A stretch of 64,000 bases of DNA from Streptomyces altiplanensis. GTDB lineage: Bacteria; Actinomycetota; Actinomycetes; Streptomycetales; Streptomycetaceae. Location: positions 1 through 64,000 of the forward strand of contig RHMC01000022.1 in assembly GCA_003719395.1 (NCBI GenBank), read 5' to 3'. Below, piece by piece: positions 39,400 to 47,948 of this stretch. Every line of letters starts with the position of its first letter. Position 1 is the first letter of the stretch. A program made the position numbers and the translations under genes. Under the pieces are notes generated by a model. It saw only the letters and a program-made list of their open reading frames with translations, had not been told where the DNA came from and ran no database searches.

Positions 39400-39430
39400 C
39401 GGTAAACCTGTACCTGGGTACCGGATGCAA
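39400..39430 (-). promoter_or_regulatory. MerR-type promoter/operator
   Basis: On the minus strand TTGCAT (39425-39430) and TTACCG (39400-39405) are separated by 19 bases, the long spacer typical of MerR-controlled promoters. The spacer contains the near-palindrome GTACCCAGGTAC (39410-39421). The start of the operon is 47 bases away. Confidence 0.5.
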
Positions 39431-39549
39431 GCCCGGCGGGCGATCAGGCGATGTGGGGCGACGGCCTCGGGCGAGAAGGGAGTCGCGCCGGCCGCCGTGG
39501 TGGAGGCCGACGCGCTCGACCGACCGGGCCGGGCCGGGCCAGTGCAGGC

Positions 39550-39697
39550 TCAGCAGATCTGCGTGGTTTCGGCGTCGCTGTCCAGGCGGGAGCGGAGTGT
39601 TGCTTCGAAGTCTTCGGCCCGGGTGAGCTGAGCGCGGGCGGTGCAGAGGGCGGCGGTGTGTCCGGCGGGGCCGGAGCCTATGACGATGACCTCACGC
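39550..39697 (-). pseudogene. Truncated thioredoxin reductase (ArsT/TrxB) remnant
   Basis: Directly after arsC, overlapping its stop, a frame reads EVIVIGSGPAGHTAALCTARAQL, the N-terminal FAD-binding motif of thioredoxin reductase. It then jumps to AEDFEATLRSRLDSDAETTQIC and a stop. About 250 residues are missing. Thioredoxin reductase genes follow arsC in many actinobacterial ars operons, where they recycle the arsenate reductase. Here an internal deletion has removed almost all of it. Confidence 0.72.
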
Positions 39698-40105
39698 CTT
39701 GGCCTCCGGGGCGATCTCCTCGATCAGGTCCTCGACGCGCTTCTTGATCTCGTCGCGGATCGGGCGGACGGCTTCGACGCCCTGGCCGGCCGGGTCCTCC
39801 AGCGTCCAGTCGAGGTAGCGCTTGCCGGGGAAGACGGGGCAGGTGTCGCCGCAGCCCATGGTGATGCAGACGTCCGATTCCTTGACCGCGTCCACGGTGA
39901 GGATCTTCGGCGTCTCGGCGGAGATGTCGATGCCGACCTCGCGCATCGCCTCGACCGCGGCCGGGTTGACCTGGTCGGCCGGGGCGGAGCCGGCGGAGCG
40001 GACCTCGACGCGGTCCCCGGCCAGGTGCGACAGCCACGCGGCGGCCATCTGCGAACGGCCGGCGTTGTGGACACAGACGAACAGGACGGAGGGCTTCTCG
40101 GACAT
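39692..40105 (-). CDS. arsC: Arsenate reductase (thioredoxin type, LMW phosphatase fold)
   Basis: 137 residues from ATG 40105. The P-loop CVHNAGRS (C-x5-R) with VLFVCVHNAGRSQMAAAW is at the N-terminus, and the redox Cys pair lies in CITMGCGDTCP near residue 80. It reduces arsenate to arsenite in the cytoplasm with thiol turnover. RDEIKKRVEDLIEEI ends the protein. It diverges from arsR-acr3, with candidate operators between. Confidence 0.93.
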   Translation of the reverse strand: MSEKPSVLFVCVHNAGRSQMAAAWLSHLAGDRVEVRSAGSAPADQVNPAAVEAMREVGIDISAETPKILTVDAVKESDVCITMGCGDTCPVFPGKRYLDWTLEDPAGQGVEAVRPIRDEIKKRVEDLIEEIAPEAKA

Positions 40106-40141
40106 CACGGTCTCACTTGTCTGACGACGAAATCAGGTACT

Positions 40142-40193
40142 ACTGAAATCAGCACCCGGTGGTGTCATCCACCACTGATGTGACAGTATCAGT
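40142..40193. promoter_or_regulatory. Divergent ars operator region
   Basis: The 90 bases between arsC and arsR contain three symmetrical elements. These are CTGAAATCAG (40143-40152), GTGGTG-TCATC-CACCAC (about 40160-40176), and ACTGA (40174-40178) with TCAGT (40189-40193). Each is a possible ArsR site; the last two overlap. Confidence 0.5.
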
Positions 40194-40195
40194 AC

Positions 40196-40504
40196 ATGAT
40201 GACGTCAGTCGACACTGATCTGATCCGAGTCCTGGGTGATCCCCTGCGGCTCCGGATCGTGACCCTGCTTGCCCGCGAGATGCTCTGCACCACCCACCTC
40301 GTCGAGGAGACGGGTGCCAAGCAGACCAACCTCTCCAACCACTTGAGAGTGCTGCGTGAGGCCGGGGTCGTGGAGACCGAGCCGTGCGGACGCTTCACGT
40401 ACTACAAGCTCTGCCCGGACGTCATCGCTTCCGTCGCCGGCCAGTTCGCCGACCTGGCCGAGTCTGCTCGTACCGCTGCCGAGAACAAGAGGGCCTGTCC
40501 GTGA
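40196..40504 (+). CDS. arsR: ArsR-family repressor (first)
   Basis: 102 residues, starting at ATG 40196 or 40199. Winged helix: LGDPLRLRIVTLLAREMLC, KQTNLSNHLRVLREAGVV (recognition helix). Possible arsenic ligands are Cys in EMLC, EPCGRF, KLCPD and the C-terminal RACP; the classic C-V-C is not present. The stop overlaps the acr3 start (GTGA). It should repress the divergent ars operons until arsenite binds. Confidence 0.9.
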   Translation: MMTSVDTDLIRVLGDPLRLRIVTLLAREMLCTTHLVEETGAKQTNLSNHLRVLREAGVVETEPCGRFTYYKLCPDVIASVAGQFADLAESARTAAENKRACP

Positions 40505-41589
40505 CCCCCACCCAAGCGCCCGCGCCCACTGAGGAGTCCTCGGTCGTCGCGAAGCTTTCGACGCTTGACCGTTTCCTCGCCGTCTGGATTCTGCTCGCCA
40601 TGGGCCTCGGCCTCGGGCTGGGCCGGCTGATCCCCGGCCTGAACGACGCCCTCGCCAAGGTCGAGATCGGCGGCATCTCGCTCCCGATCGCGGTGGGCCT
40701 GCTGATCATGATGTACCCGGTCCTCGCCAAGGTCCGCTACGACAAGCTCGACGCCGTCACCGGCGACCGCAAGCTGATGATCTCCTCGCTGGTCATCAAC
40801 TGGATCCTCGGTCCGGCCCTGATGTTCGCGCTGGCGTGGATCTTCCTGCCGGACCTGCCCGAGTACCGCACCGGCCTGATCATCGTCGGTCTCGCGCGCT
40901 GCATCGCCATGGTCATCATCTGGAACGACCTGGCCTGCGGCGACCGCGAGGCCGCCGCCGTCCTCGTTGCCCTGAACTCGGTCTTCCAGGTCATCGCCTT
41001 CGGCGTCCTGGGCTGGTTCTACCTCGACCTGCTGCCCGGCTGGCTCGGCCTCGGCGAAGGCGAGCACCTCGACATCTCCATGGGGAAGATCGCGCTGAAC
41101 GTCGTCATCTTCCTCGGCGTGCCGCTGGTCGCCGGCTTCCTGACCCGCCGCCTCGGCGAGAAGAAGCTGGGCCGCGAGAGCTACGAGGCGAAGTTCCTGC
41201 CGAAGATCGGCCCCTGGGCGCTGTACGGCCTGCTGTTCACGATCGTCATCCTCTTCGCGCTCCAGGGGAAGACGATCACCTCCCAGCCGCTGGACGTGGT
41301 CCGGATCGCGCTGCCGCTGCTCGTCTACTTCGCGGTCATGTGGTTCGGCACGTTCCTGCTCGGCAAGGCGATCGGCCTGAACTACGACCGCACCGCGACC
41401 CTCGCCTTCACGGCCGCCGGCAACAACTTCGAGCTGGCCATCGCCGTCGCCATCGCCACCTTCGGCGTCACCAGCGGCCAGGCCCTCTCCGGCGTCGTCG
41501 GCCCGCTCATCGAGGTGCCCGTCCTGGTCGCGCTGGTGTACGTGTCGCTGGCCTGGCGCAAGAAGTTCACGGCCGTCGGCGCCCGGTAG
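40501..41589 (+). CDS. acr3: Arsenite efflux transporter Acr3
   Basis: 362 residues, ten helices. The invariant Cys and motif of the family appear in GLARCIAMVIIWNDLACGD; TAAGNNFELAIAVAIATFG (the other conserved block) is present near residue 310. It expels arsenite, probably with proton exchange. GTG 40501 overlaps arsR by four bases. A hairpin (41607-41615 with 41626-41634) follows the stop codon and may reduce read-through to the next gene. Confidence 0.94.
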   Translation: MTPTQAPAPTEESSVVAKLSTLDRFLAVWILLAMGLGLGLGRLIPGLNDALAKVEIGGISLPIAVGLLIMMYPVLAKVRYDKLDAVTGDRKLMISSLVINWILGPALMFALAWIFLPDLPEYRTGLIIVGLARCIAMVIIWNDLACGDREAAAVLVALNSVFQVIAFGVLGWFYLDLLPGWLGLGEGEHLDISMGKIALNVVIFLGVPLVAGFLTRRLGEKKLGRESYEAKFLPKIGPWALYGLLFTIVILFALQGKTITSQPLDVVRIALPLLVYFAVMWFGTFLLGKAIGLNYDRTATLAFTAAGNNFELAIAVAIATFGVTSGQALSGVVGPLIEVPVLVALVYVSLAWRKKFTAVGAR

Positions 41590-41606
41590 GTCGTACGGCT
41601 TCATCC

Positions 41607-41634
41607 GCTGCCCCGCCGCGTGCGACGGGGCAGC
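41607..41634 (+). terminator. Hairpin after acr3
   Basis: A 9-bp stem GCTGCCCCG/CGGGGCAGC with a 10-base loop lies 17 bases past acr3. It may act as a partial terminator before the flavoprotein gene. Confidence 0.5.
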
Positions 41635-41658
41635 CGCGTTGGAAGGGATTACTGGGGA

Positions 41659-42716
41659 ATGGGCAGGTATCTCGACGTGGTCGTGATCGGTGGTGGTCAG
41701 GCCGGACTGGCCGCCGCCTACCACCTGCGCCGCCTCGGCCTGGACTTCGTCGTCCTCGACGCCCAGCCCGCACCGGGCGGCGCCTGGCAGCACACCTGGG
41801 ACTCCCTGCACCTCTTCTCCCCGGCCGCGCACTCCTCCCTGCCCGGCCGGCTCATGCCGTCCCAGCCCGGCGAGACGTACCCGGACGCCGCGCACGTCGT
41901 CTCGTACCTCGCCGACTACGAGCAGCGCTACGAGCTTCCCGTCCACCGCCCTGTCCGCGTCGAGGCCGTCCATGAAGACGGCGGACTTCTGCGCGTGGAG
42001 TCCGGCTCCGGGACGTGGCGGGCACGGACGGTGATCAGCGCCACCGGGACGTGGTGGCGGCCCTTCCTGCCCGCCCTCGCGAACTCCGCGGAGTTCGGTG
42101 GGGAGCACCTGCACACGGTTGAGTACCGTCGGCCGTCCGACTTCGCCGGCAAGCGCGTCGTCGTGGTCGGCGGGGGCAACTCCGGCGCCCAGATCGCCGC
42201 CGACCTCGCGTTCGAGACCGAACTGACGTGGGTCACGCAGCGCCCGGCGCAGTTTCTCCCCGACGAGATCGACGGCCGCGCTCTCTTCGACGTGGCCACT
42301 GCCCGCCGCCGGGCCTTGGACGAGGGCCGGACGGACAACGGGGGTGTCGCCTCGCTCGGCGACATCGTCGCCGTACCCCCGGTCCGCGAAGCCCGCGACG
42401 CCGGTCTCCTCAAGGCACAGCCGATGTTCAGCCGCCTCACCCGCACCGGCGTGCAGTGGGACGACGGCACGACCGCCGAAGCCGACGCGATCATCTGGTG
42501 CACCGGCTTCCGCCCCGCCCTCTCCCACCTCGCCCCGCTCGCCTGCGCCGCCACGCGCGACACATCCCGACCGCCGGCACGCAGGCCCTCAGGGAGCCCC
42601 GCCTGCACCTCCTCGGCTACGGCGACTGGACCGGCCCCGCCTCCGCCACCCTCATCGGCGTCGGCCGCCCCGCCCGCGAAGCGCCCGCGATCGCCGAGCT
42701 GCTCGACCTGACCTGA
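41659..42716 (+). CDS. Flavin-dependent monooxygenase (ArsO-like), frame-shifted
   Basis: About 352 residues. Two dinucleotide-binding motifs are present: [19 protein letters not shown] (FAD) and [18 protein letters not shown] (NADPH), with the [10 protein letters not shown] link and [12 protein letters not shown] missing C near 42548 shifts the frame; the correct one ends [21 protein letters not shown] and stops at 42716. Such flavoproteins sit in many actinobacterial ars operons, and their action on arsenicals is suspected rather than shown. Confidence 0.84.
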
Positions 42717-42737
42717 GCCCCCGGCGGTCTCTCCCGG

Positions 42738-43421
42738 TCAGGACAGGGTGCTGATGACCTCACGGATCTGAGCCGCCACGGACTCGGGCAGCGGCGCGTA
42801 GTGGAACGAGTGCAGCTCCTCCTGTCCCTCCTTGCTCGCGGTGCAGGTCAGGGAGGACTTGAGAGCCGGCCGGCTCTCGGGTCTGTTGCCCGTGCCGCAG
42901 ACGATCTCGTACGTCACCAGGACGATCGGACAGGCGCCCTCGGCCGAGGTCCTGCAGCCGGACTTCAGGGTGAGGTCCCGGTCCTTGCCGACCACTTCGG
43001 CTGTAGCGATCCCCTTGGACGCGCTCTGGGTACTCGGAGCGGCCGGCTCAGGCGCCCCGGTGGCGATACGCACGGTGTCGATCTTTCGCTTGGCGGCGAA
43101 GGACAGCTCGAAGTAGCCGATCGCGCCCTCGGTCTGCGTCACCATGTGGGAGAGGGCGTCGGACCCGTTGGCGGACCGTTCGTCCCTGCCGTGCCACTTC
43201 TTGTCCGCCGGGCAGGGCCACGACTTCCCGGCCGCGCCTCTGAGACAGGCGTTGAAGTTCTGGGTTGTTCCGAAGTCGTCCGCGCGGTGAACCGGTACGA
43301 CGGCCATGTCGGGCCACTTCGCATCCGGGTTGAGGCGTTGGATCGCCGGGTGGTTCCACCGCGTGATGCGGGCGTCGAAGAGCCGGGCGAGGGTCGAGGC
43401 GTCCAGGGCCAGGCTCGGCAT
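42738..43421 (-). pseudogene. PstS-like phosphate-binding protein, 5' truncated
   Basis: The C-terminal two thirds of a phosphate ABC transporter binding protein: ALDASTLARLFDARITRWN, AVVPVHRADDFGTTQNFNACL, and EGAIGYFELSFAAKRKIDTV. The lipoprotein signal and first domain (about 120 residues) are missing, replaced by unrelated sequence at about 43420. Phosphate systems often travel with arsenic genes because arsenate mimics phosphate. Confidence 0.75.
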
Positions 43422-43677
43422 CGTCGGCGGCCTGAACGCTCACGCTGCCCGCCTGCTGGAGGACAGGTCCGGCGATCCGCGACTGCGTGAAGTGCGCGAG
43501 TGGATCCTGGAGCTGCGGCAGGTGGTGAACCTGGACCTGGCATGCGCCTATGCCATCAGGCGCGCCACGGCCGAAGCGCCGGCGGGCGCCGTCGTCCGCA
43601 TCCGCGGTGCGAACCGAGGTGCGCATAAGGCTCTGCACGACGCCGGGGCCGACGTCGTAGCGATCTTCGAGAGCTGA
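43416..43677 (+). pseudogene. 3' fragment of an unrecognised gene
   Basis: A frame with protein-like composition (GGLNAHAARLLEDRSGDPRL, DLACAYAIRRATAEAPAGAV, KALHDAGADVVAIFES) ends at 43677. Its beginning lies where the PstS remnant starts on the other strand, so both genes were probably broken at the same junction. I do not recognise the family. Confidence 0.4.
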
Positions 43678-43703
43678 CAGTCATCGCCCTCACGCCCGGG
43701 AAG

Positions 43704-44069
43704 TCAGGCCGCGGCGGCCTTCGTCAGCAGCTGCCCCATCGCGGCCAGCACGGAGGGCTCGACTCGGTAGTAGACCCAGGTCCCGCGCCGCTCGGAGGAG
43801 AGCAGGCCGGCTTCCTTGAGCTTCTTCAGGTGGTGGGAGACGGTGGGCTGGGAGACGCCGACGTCGGAGATGTCGCACACGCACGCCTCGCCACCCTCGT
43901 GGGACGCCACGGCGGAGAACAAGCGCAGGCGGACAGGGTCGCCGAGGGCCTTGAACATCTTCGCGGTCCGGTCGGCCTCATCCGCGGTCAAGGGCCGCTC
44001 GGTCAGGGGAGGGCAGCACGGCTCGACGAGCTCCGGCTCCAGCAGTGGCAGCACCTTCGCGTTCGACAT
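43704..44069 (-). CDS. ArsR-family repressor (second, C-V-C type)
   Basis: 121 residues from ATG 44069. Winged helix: KMFKALGDPVRLRLFSAVAS, SQPTVSHHLKKLKEAGLL, RRGTWVYYRVE. Arsenic ligands are the classic CVCD (EACVCDIS) and a CC pair in the N-terminal EPCCPP. Its promoter contains a 22-base element also found before the flavoprotein pair at 45.26 kb, so it likely controls itself and those genes. Confidence 0.9.
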   Translation of the reverse strand: MSNAKVLPLLEPELVEPCCPPLTERPLTADEADRTAKMFKALGDPVRLRLFSAVASHEGGEACVCDISDVGVSQPTVSHHLKKLKEAGLLSSERRGTWVYYRVEPSVLAAMGQLLTKAAAA

Positions 44070-44071
44070 AC

Positions 44072-44093
44072 GTCTATGTTGACACACGTCGAA
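44072..44093. promoter_or_regulatory. Shared ars operator, copy 1
   Basis: GTCTATGTTGAC followed by ACACGTCGAA. The same element, GTCTATGTTGAC-GCTTATCGAA, is at 45259-45280: 18 of 22 positions agree, including all of the first 12. It is 3 bases from the arsR start and probably its operator. Confidence 0.65.
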
Positions 44094-44118
44094 TCAACAG
44101 GGGAGGCGTAAAGGCGCC

Positions 44119-44148
44119 AGGGCCGCCCGTCCGTCGCCGGGCGGCCTT
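44119..44148 (-). terminator. Terminator after the minus-strand flavoprotein gene
   Basis: An 11-bp stem (44119-44129 with 44138-44148) and 8-base loop lie just downstream of the gene ending at 44163. Confidence 0.65.
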
Positions 44149-44162
44149 GGGTGGGACGGCCG

Positions 44163-45236
44163 TCAGAGCCCGGCTGCCGCCGGCGCCTTGCGGACGTACG
44201 CCGCCAGCGGAGGGATGACGCAGTGCGCGTCCCGGCCGACTCCGCGGAGCGTGTTGGACGAGAAGGAACGCTGGAACTCCAGGCCGAGGTAGACCAGGCC
44301 GGGGCGGGTGGCCGATATGCCGCCGCTGTGCACGGGCAGACCGTGCTCATCCAGCGCGCCGAGCTTGCTCAGGTACGGCAGGTTCGGCCGGTATCCCGTC
44401 GCGAGCAGCACCACGTCGACCCTCTCCCGGCTGCCGTCGCTCCAGACGACCGCGTCACCCTCGAGCGCGGTGAACATCGGCCGCCGGTCCAGGCGCCCCG
44501 CGTCCAGTGCGGCCTTGTACGGGCCCGGGTCCTGGACGAGGGTGCCGTCGGCGAAGTGGACGAGCCACTCGGGCGGCAGCTGGTCGAACCCGGTCGTCGT
44601 CAGCCAGTGGTGCAGGTCCTTGCCCTCGCGCAGCCGCGGCAGGAACCGAAGGGGGGCGCGTGTGGCCAGTGTGACCTTCGCCCGCTCCGTCAGTTCGTAG
44701 CCGACCTGGACAGCGGAGTTCCCGCCGCCCACGACGACGACGCGCTTGCCGGCGTACGGCCCGGGGGTGCGGTAGTCGGCGACATGCAACACCTCGCCGG
44801 TGAAATCCCTCTGTCCGGGAATCTCGGGCAGCAGCGGGTTCCCGAAGGCGCCCGTGGCGGCCACGATTCCGGCCGCACCGAGCGTGCCGCCATCGGCAGT
44901 GCGGACGGTGAAGCCGACCCCGTCGCTCTCCACGCTCTCGACGCGGGTCCGGATGCGGATCTCCACCTCCAGGCGTTCCGCGTAGCGGTTGAGGTACTCG
45001 ATCACCTCGTCCCGGTGGGGGTAGCGGTCGCCGTCCCCGCCGAACGGCAGATCGGGCAGCGCGCTGTACCGGGCGGGCGAGAAGAGAGTGAGGCTGTCGT
45101 AATAACCCGGCCAGGACCCGGCCGGATTCTCCGACGCCTCCAGGATCACTGGCGCGAGACCGCTCCGACGCAAGACGTGAGCTGCGGCGAGTCCTGACTG
45201 CCCGCCGCCGATGATGGCGACGTCGGCATACTCCAT
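44163..45236 (-). CDS. Flavin-dependent monooxygenase (ArsO-like), intact
   Basis: 357 residues, the only one of the three flavoproteins with an unbroken frame. FAD motif VAIIGGGQSGLAAAHVLRR at the N-terminus, NADPH motif [19 protein letters not shown] in the middle, and LLATGYRPNLPYL. It resembles the flavoprotein at 41659 but is clearly diverged. It lies divergent from a third flavoprotein, with a shared ars operator between. It probably oxidises an arsenical or a thiol partner; the substrate is unproved. Confidence 0.87.
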   Translation of the reverse strand: MEYADVAIIGGGQSGLAAAHVLRRSGLAPVILEASENPAGSWPGYYDSLTLFSPARYSALPDLPFGGDGDRYPHRDEVIEYLNRYAERLEVEIRIRTRVESVESDGVGFTVRTADGGTLGAAGIVAATGAFGNPLLPEIPGQRDFTGEVLHVADYRTPGPYAGKRVVVVGGGNSAVQVGYELTERAKVTLATRAPLRFLPRLREGKDLHHWLTTTGFDQLPPEWLVHFADGTLVQDPGPYKAALDAGRLDRRPMFTALEGDAVVWSDGSRERVDVVLLATGYRPNLPYLSKLGALDEHGLPVHSGGISATRPGLVYLGLEFQRSFSSNTLRGVGRDAHCVIPPLAAYVRKAPAAAGL

Positions 45237-45258
45237 GAGACCCCTCGATTCGATGAAT

Positions 45259-45280
45259 GTCTATGTTGACGCTTATCGAA
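45259..45280. promoter_or_regulatory. Shared ars operator, copy 2
   Basis: Between the divergent flavoprotein genes; 22 bases matching the site at 44072-44093. Likely bound by the CVC-type ArsR, which would link all three transcripts. Confidence 0.65.
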
Positions 45281-45342
45281 ACAGGTGTCATGCTGGCCGC
45301 GCAAGCCATCGACAGGTGTCGAAGCAGCAAAGGGGGTCCGTC

Positions 45343-46717
45343 GTGAATGCCATCGCCACCGACCAGTTGCCCGTCCTCGTGATCGGTGCCGGGCCCGTCG
45401 GCCTGGCCGCCGCCGCCCACCTCTTCGAGCGCGGCCTCGAACCGCTGGTCCTGGAAGCGGGCCCCGCCGCCGGTGCGGCGGTGCGCGAGTGGTCACACAT
45501 GCGGCTGTTCTCCACCTGGGGCGAGGTCACCGACCCGGCCGCCGAGAAGCTGCTTGCCCCGACGGGCTGGGTGAAGCCCGACACCGCGACGTACCCGACC
45601 GGCGGCGACTGGGCGGAGTCCTACCTCCAGCCGCTCGCCGACGTCCTCGGCGACAAGGTGCGCTTCGGCGCCACGGTCACCGGCGTCTCCCGCGCGGGCC
45701 GTGACCGGATCGTCGACTCCGACCGCGAGGCCCAGCCCTTCGTCGTCCACGTCGCCTACGCCGACGGTCGCGAGGAGCGGCTCTTCGCCCAGGCCGTGAT
45801 CGACGCCTCCGGCACCTGGTCCACCCCGAGCCCCGCCGGCGCCTCCGGTCTCCCGGCCCTCGGTGAGCGTACGGCGGCCCGACCGGATCACCTACCGCGT
45901 CCCTGACCTCAAGGACCCCGCCACGCGGGCCCGTTATGCGGGCAAGCGCACCGCCGTCATCGGCTCCGGCGCCTCCGCCTTCACCGCACTCGCCTCCCTC
46001 GCCGACCTGGCCAAGGCCGAGGACGGCACGGCGGCCAAAACGGTGTGGATCCTGCGCCGCGGCATCTCCGGCTCCACCTTCGGCGGCGGTACGGCCGATC
46101 AGCTCCCCGCCCGCGGCGCGCTCGGCCTCGCAGCGAAGGCGGCGGTGGACGAGGGCCACGCCGACGCGGTCACCGGCTTCCGCACCGAGACGATCGAGCG
46201 CGACGGCGACGGCCGCCTGGTCCTCGTGGCCGAAGACGGCCGCCGCCTCGACCCGGTCGACGAGGTCATCGTCCTCACCGGCTTCCGCCCCGACCTCTCC
46301 TTCCTCTCCGAGCTCCGCCTCGGCCTGGACGAGCGCCTCCAGACCCCGATCGAACTCGCTCCGCTCATCGACCCCAACCAGCACTCCTGCGGCACTGTGT
46401 ACCCGCACGGTGTCAACGAGCTCTCCCACCCCGAACAGGGCGTCTACCTCGTCGGCATGAAGTCCTACGGCCGTGCCCCCACCTTCCTCGCCCTCACCGG
46501 CTACGAGCAGGTCCGCTCGATCGTCGCCGCCATCGCCGGCGACCACGAAGCCGCCGAGCGCGTCGAACTCGTCCTCCCGGAGACCGGAGTCTGCGGCGGC
46601 GCCGGCCTCTTCGACCAGCCCGACACGGACCAGCAGGCCGACGGTGGCGGCTGCTGCGCCCCGGCGCCCGCCCTGATCCAGCTCGGCACCACCGACCCGG
46701 CGCCCACCTGCGGCTGA
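45343..46717 (+). CDS. Flavoprotein with Cys-rich tail, frame-shifted
   Basis: About 457 residues from GTG 45343 behind AAAGGGGG. FAD motif VLVIGAGPVGLAAAAHLFERG; then a shift near 45880; then NAD motif AVIGSGASAFTALASLADL, WILRRGISGSTFGGG and VLTGFRPDLSFL. The C-terminus is unusual: GVCGGAGLFDQPDTD, GGGCCAPAPALIQLG and PTCG, five Cys in the last 50 residues, well suited to bind As(III). The MFS gene starts in its stop codon. Homologous genes, as I recall, pair with MFS transporters in Streptomyces ars islands. Confidence 0.82.
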
Positions 46718-47948
46718 TGGCCGATCTGACCACCCGCACGGACGGGGCCGCGACCGGAACGGGGGACCGGTCGCGGCCCCGTGGCGTTCTGCCCGCCCTC
46801 TGCGCCACACAGATCACCAGCTGGGGAATCGTCTACTACGCCTTCCCCGTCCTGAACCCACAGATCACCGCCGACACGGGCTGGTCACCGGGCGTCACGA
46901 TGGCAGCTTTCTCGCTCGCCCTGGTCGTCTCCGGTCTCGCCGGAATCCGGGTCGGGCGGATCATCGACGATCGCGGCCCCCGCACGATCATGACCGCAGG
47001 CTCCGCCGCCGGCACCCTGAGTATGGTGATCGTGGCCCTGGCCCCCAACCTGCCGGTGTTCTTCTGCGGTTGGATCCTGGCCGGGCTCGCCATGGCCGCC
47101 ACCTTCTACCCTCCTGCCTTCGCCGCAGTCACCCGCTGGTGGGCGCCCGACCACGTCCGCGCCCTCACCGTCGTGACCCTTGCCGGCGGCCTCGCCTCCA
47201 CCGTCTTCGCCCCGCTCACGGCCACCCTCGCCGACCACCTGACCTGGCGCACCACCTACCTCGTGCTCGCCGTCATCCTCGCCGCCGTCACGATCCCCGC
47301 CCACGCCCTGGCTCTCAGGGCGCCCTGGCCCCCGGCCCCGGAGGCACCGGGCGACATGGGGGGAACGCCCCGTACGGTCGTACGCAGCAGGCCGTTCCTG
47401 ATGCTTGCGGTCGCCTTCACACTCTCGGCGTTCGCGATGTACGCCGTCGTCGTCACCCTCGTCCCCCTCCTGCTCGAACGCGGCTACACCACCAGCCAGG
47501 CCGCCTGGGCCCTCGGCCTCGGCGCGCCGGCCAGACCCTCGGCCGGACCCTCTACGCCCCGCTCGCCCACCACACCGGTACGACCGCCCGCACGGTGGCC
47601 CTCATCGCGATCGGTGGCCTGACCACCGCCGCCTTCGCCCTCACCTCCGGCCCCTACGGCCTCGTGATCGCACTGTCGGTGGTGGCAGGCATGGTCCGCG
47701 GCAACCTCACACTCCTTCAGGCCACCGCTGTCACCGACCGCTGGGGGGCACAGCACTACGGCAGACTCTCCGGACTCCTCAGCGCCCCCGCCATGACCGC
47801 ATCCGCCCTCGCCCCCTTCGCCGCAGCCCTCAGCGCAACCACGACGGGCGGCTATCCATGGCTGTTCGGACTGCTCGCGGCCCTCGCCCTGCTCGCGGCA
47901 CTGATCGCTACCGGAACATCCGTCCGTGCAGGACGGCGGAGAGCTTGA
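46717..47948 (+). CDS. MFS efflux transporter of the ars cluster, frame-shifted
   Basis: About 411 residues, twelve helices. GRIIDDRGPRTIMTAG is the loop-2/3 MFS motif, and TQITSWGIVYYAFPVLNPQI is typical of the oxalate/formate-like branch. ATG 46717 overlaps the TGA of the flavoprotein, so the two are coupled and probably act in sequence: oxidise or modify, then export. One G is missing near 47525; restoring it gives GGAGQTLGRTLYAPLAHH and the normal end. Its exact substrate is unknown. Confidence 0.83.

Noticed and set aside
40402..42528. 708-codon frame opposite arsR-acr3-flavoprotein
   Set aside because: Antisense shadow of three well-recognised genes; low-complexity composition.
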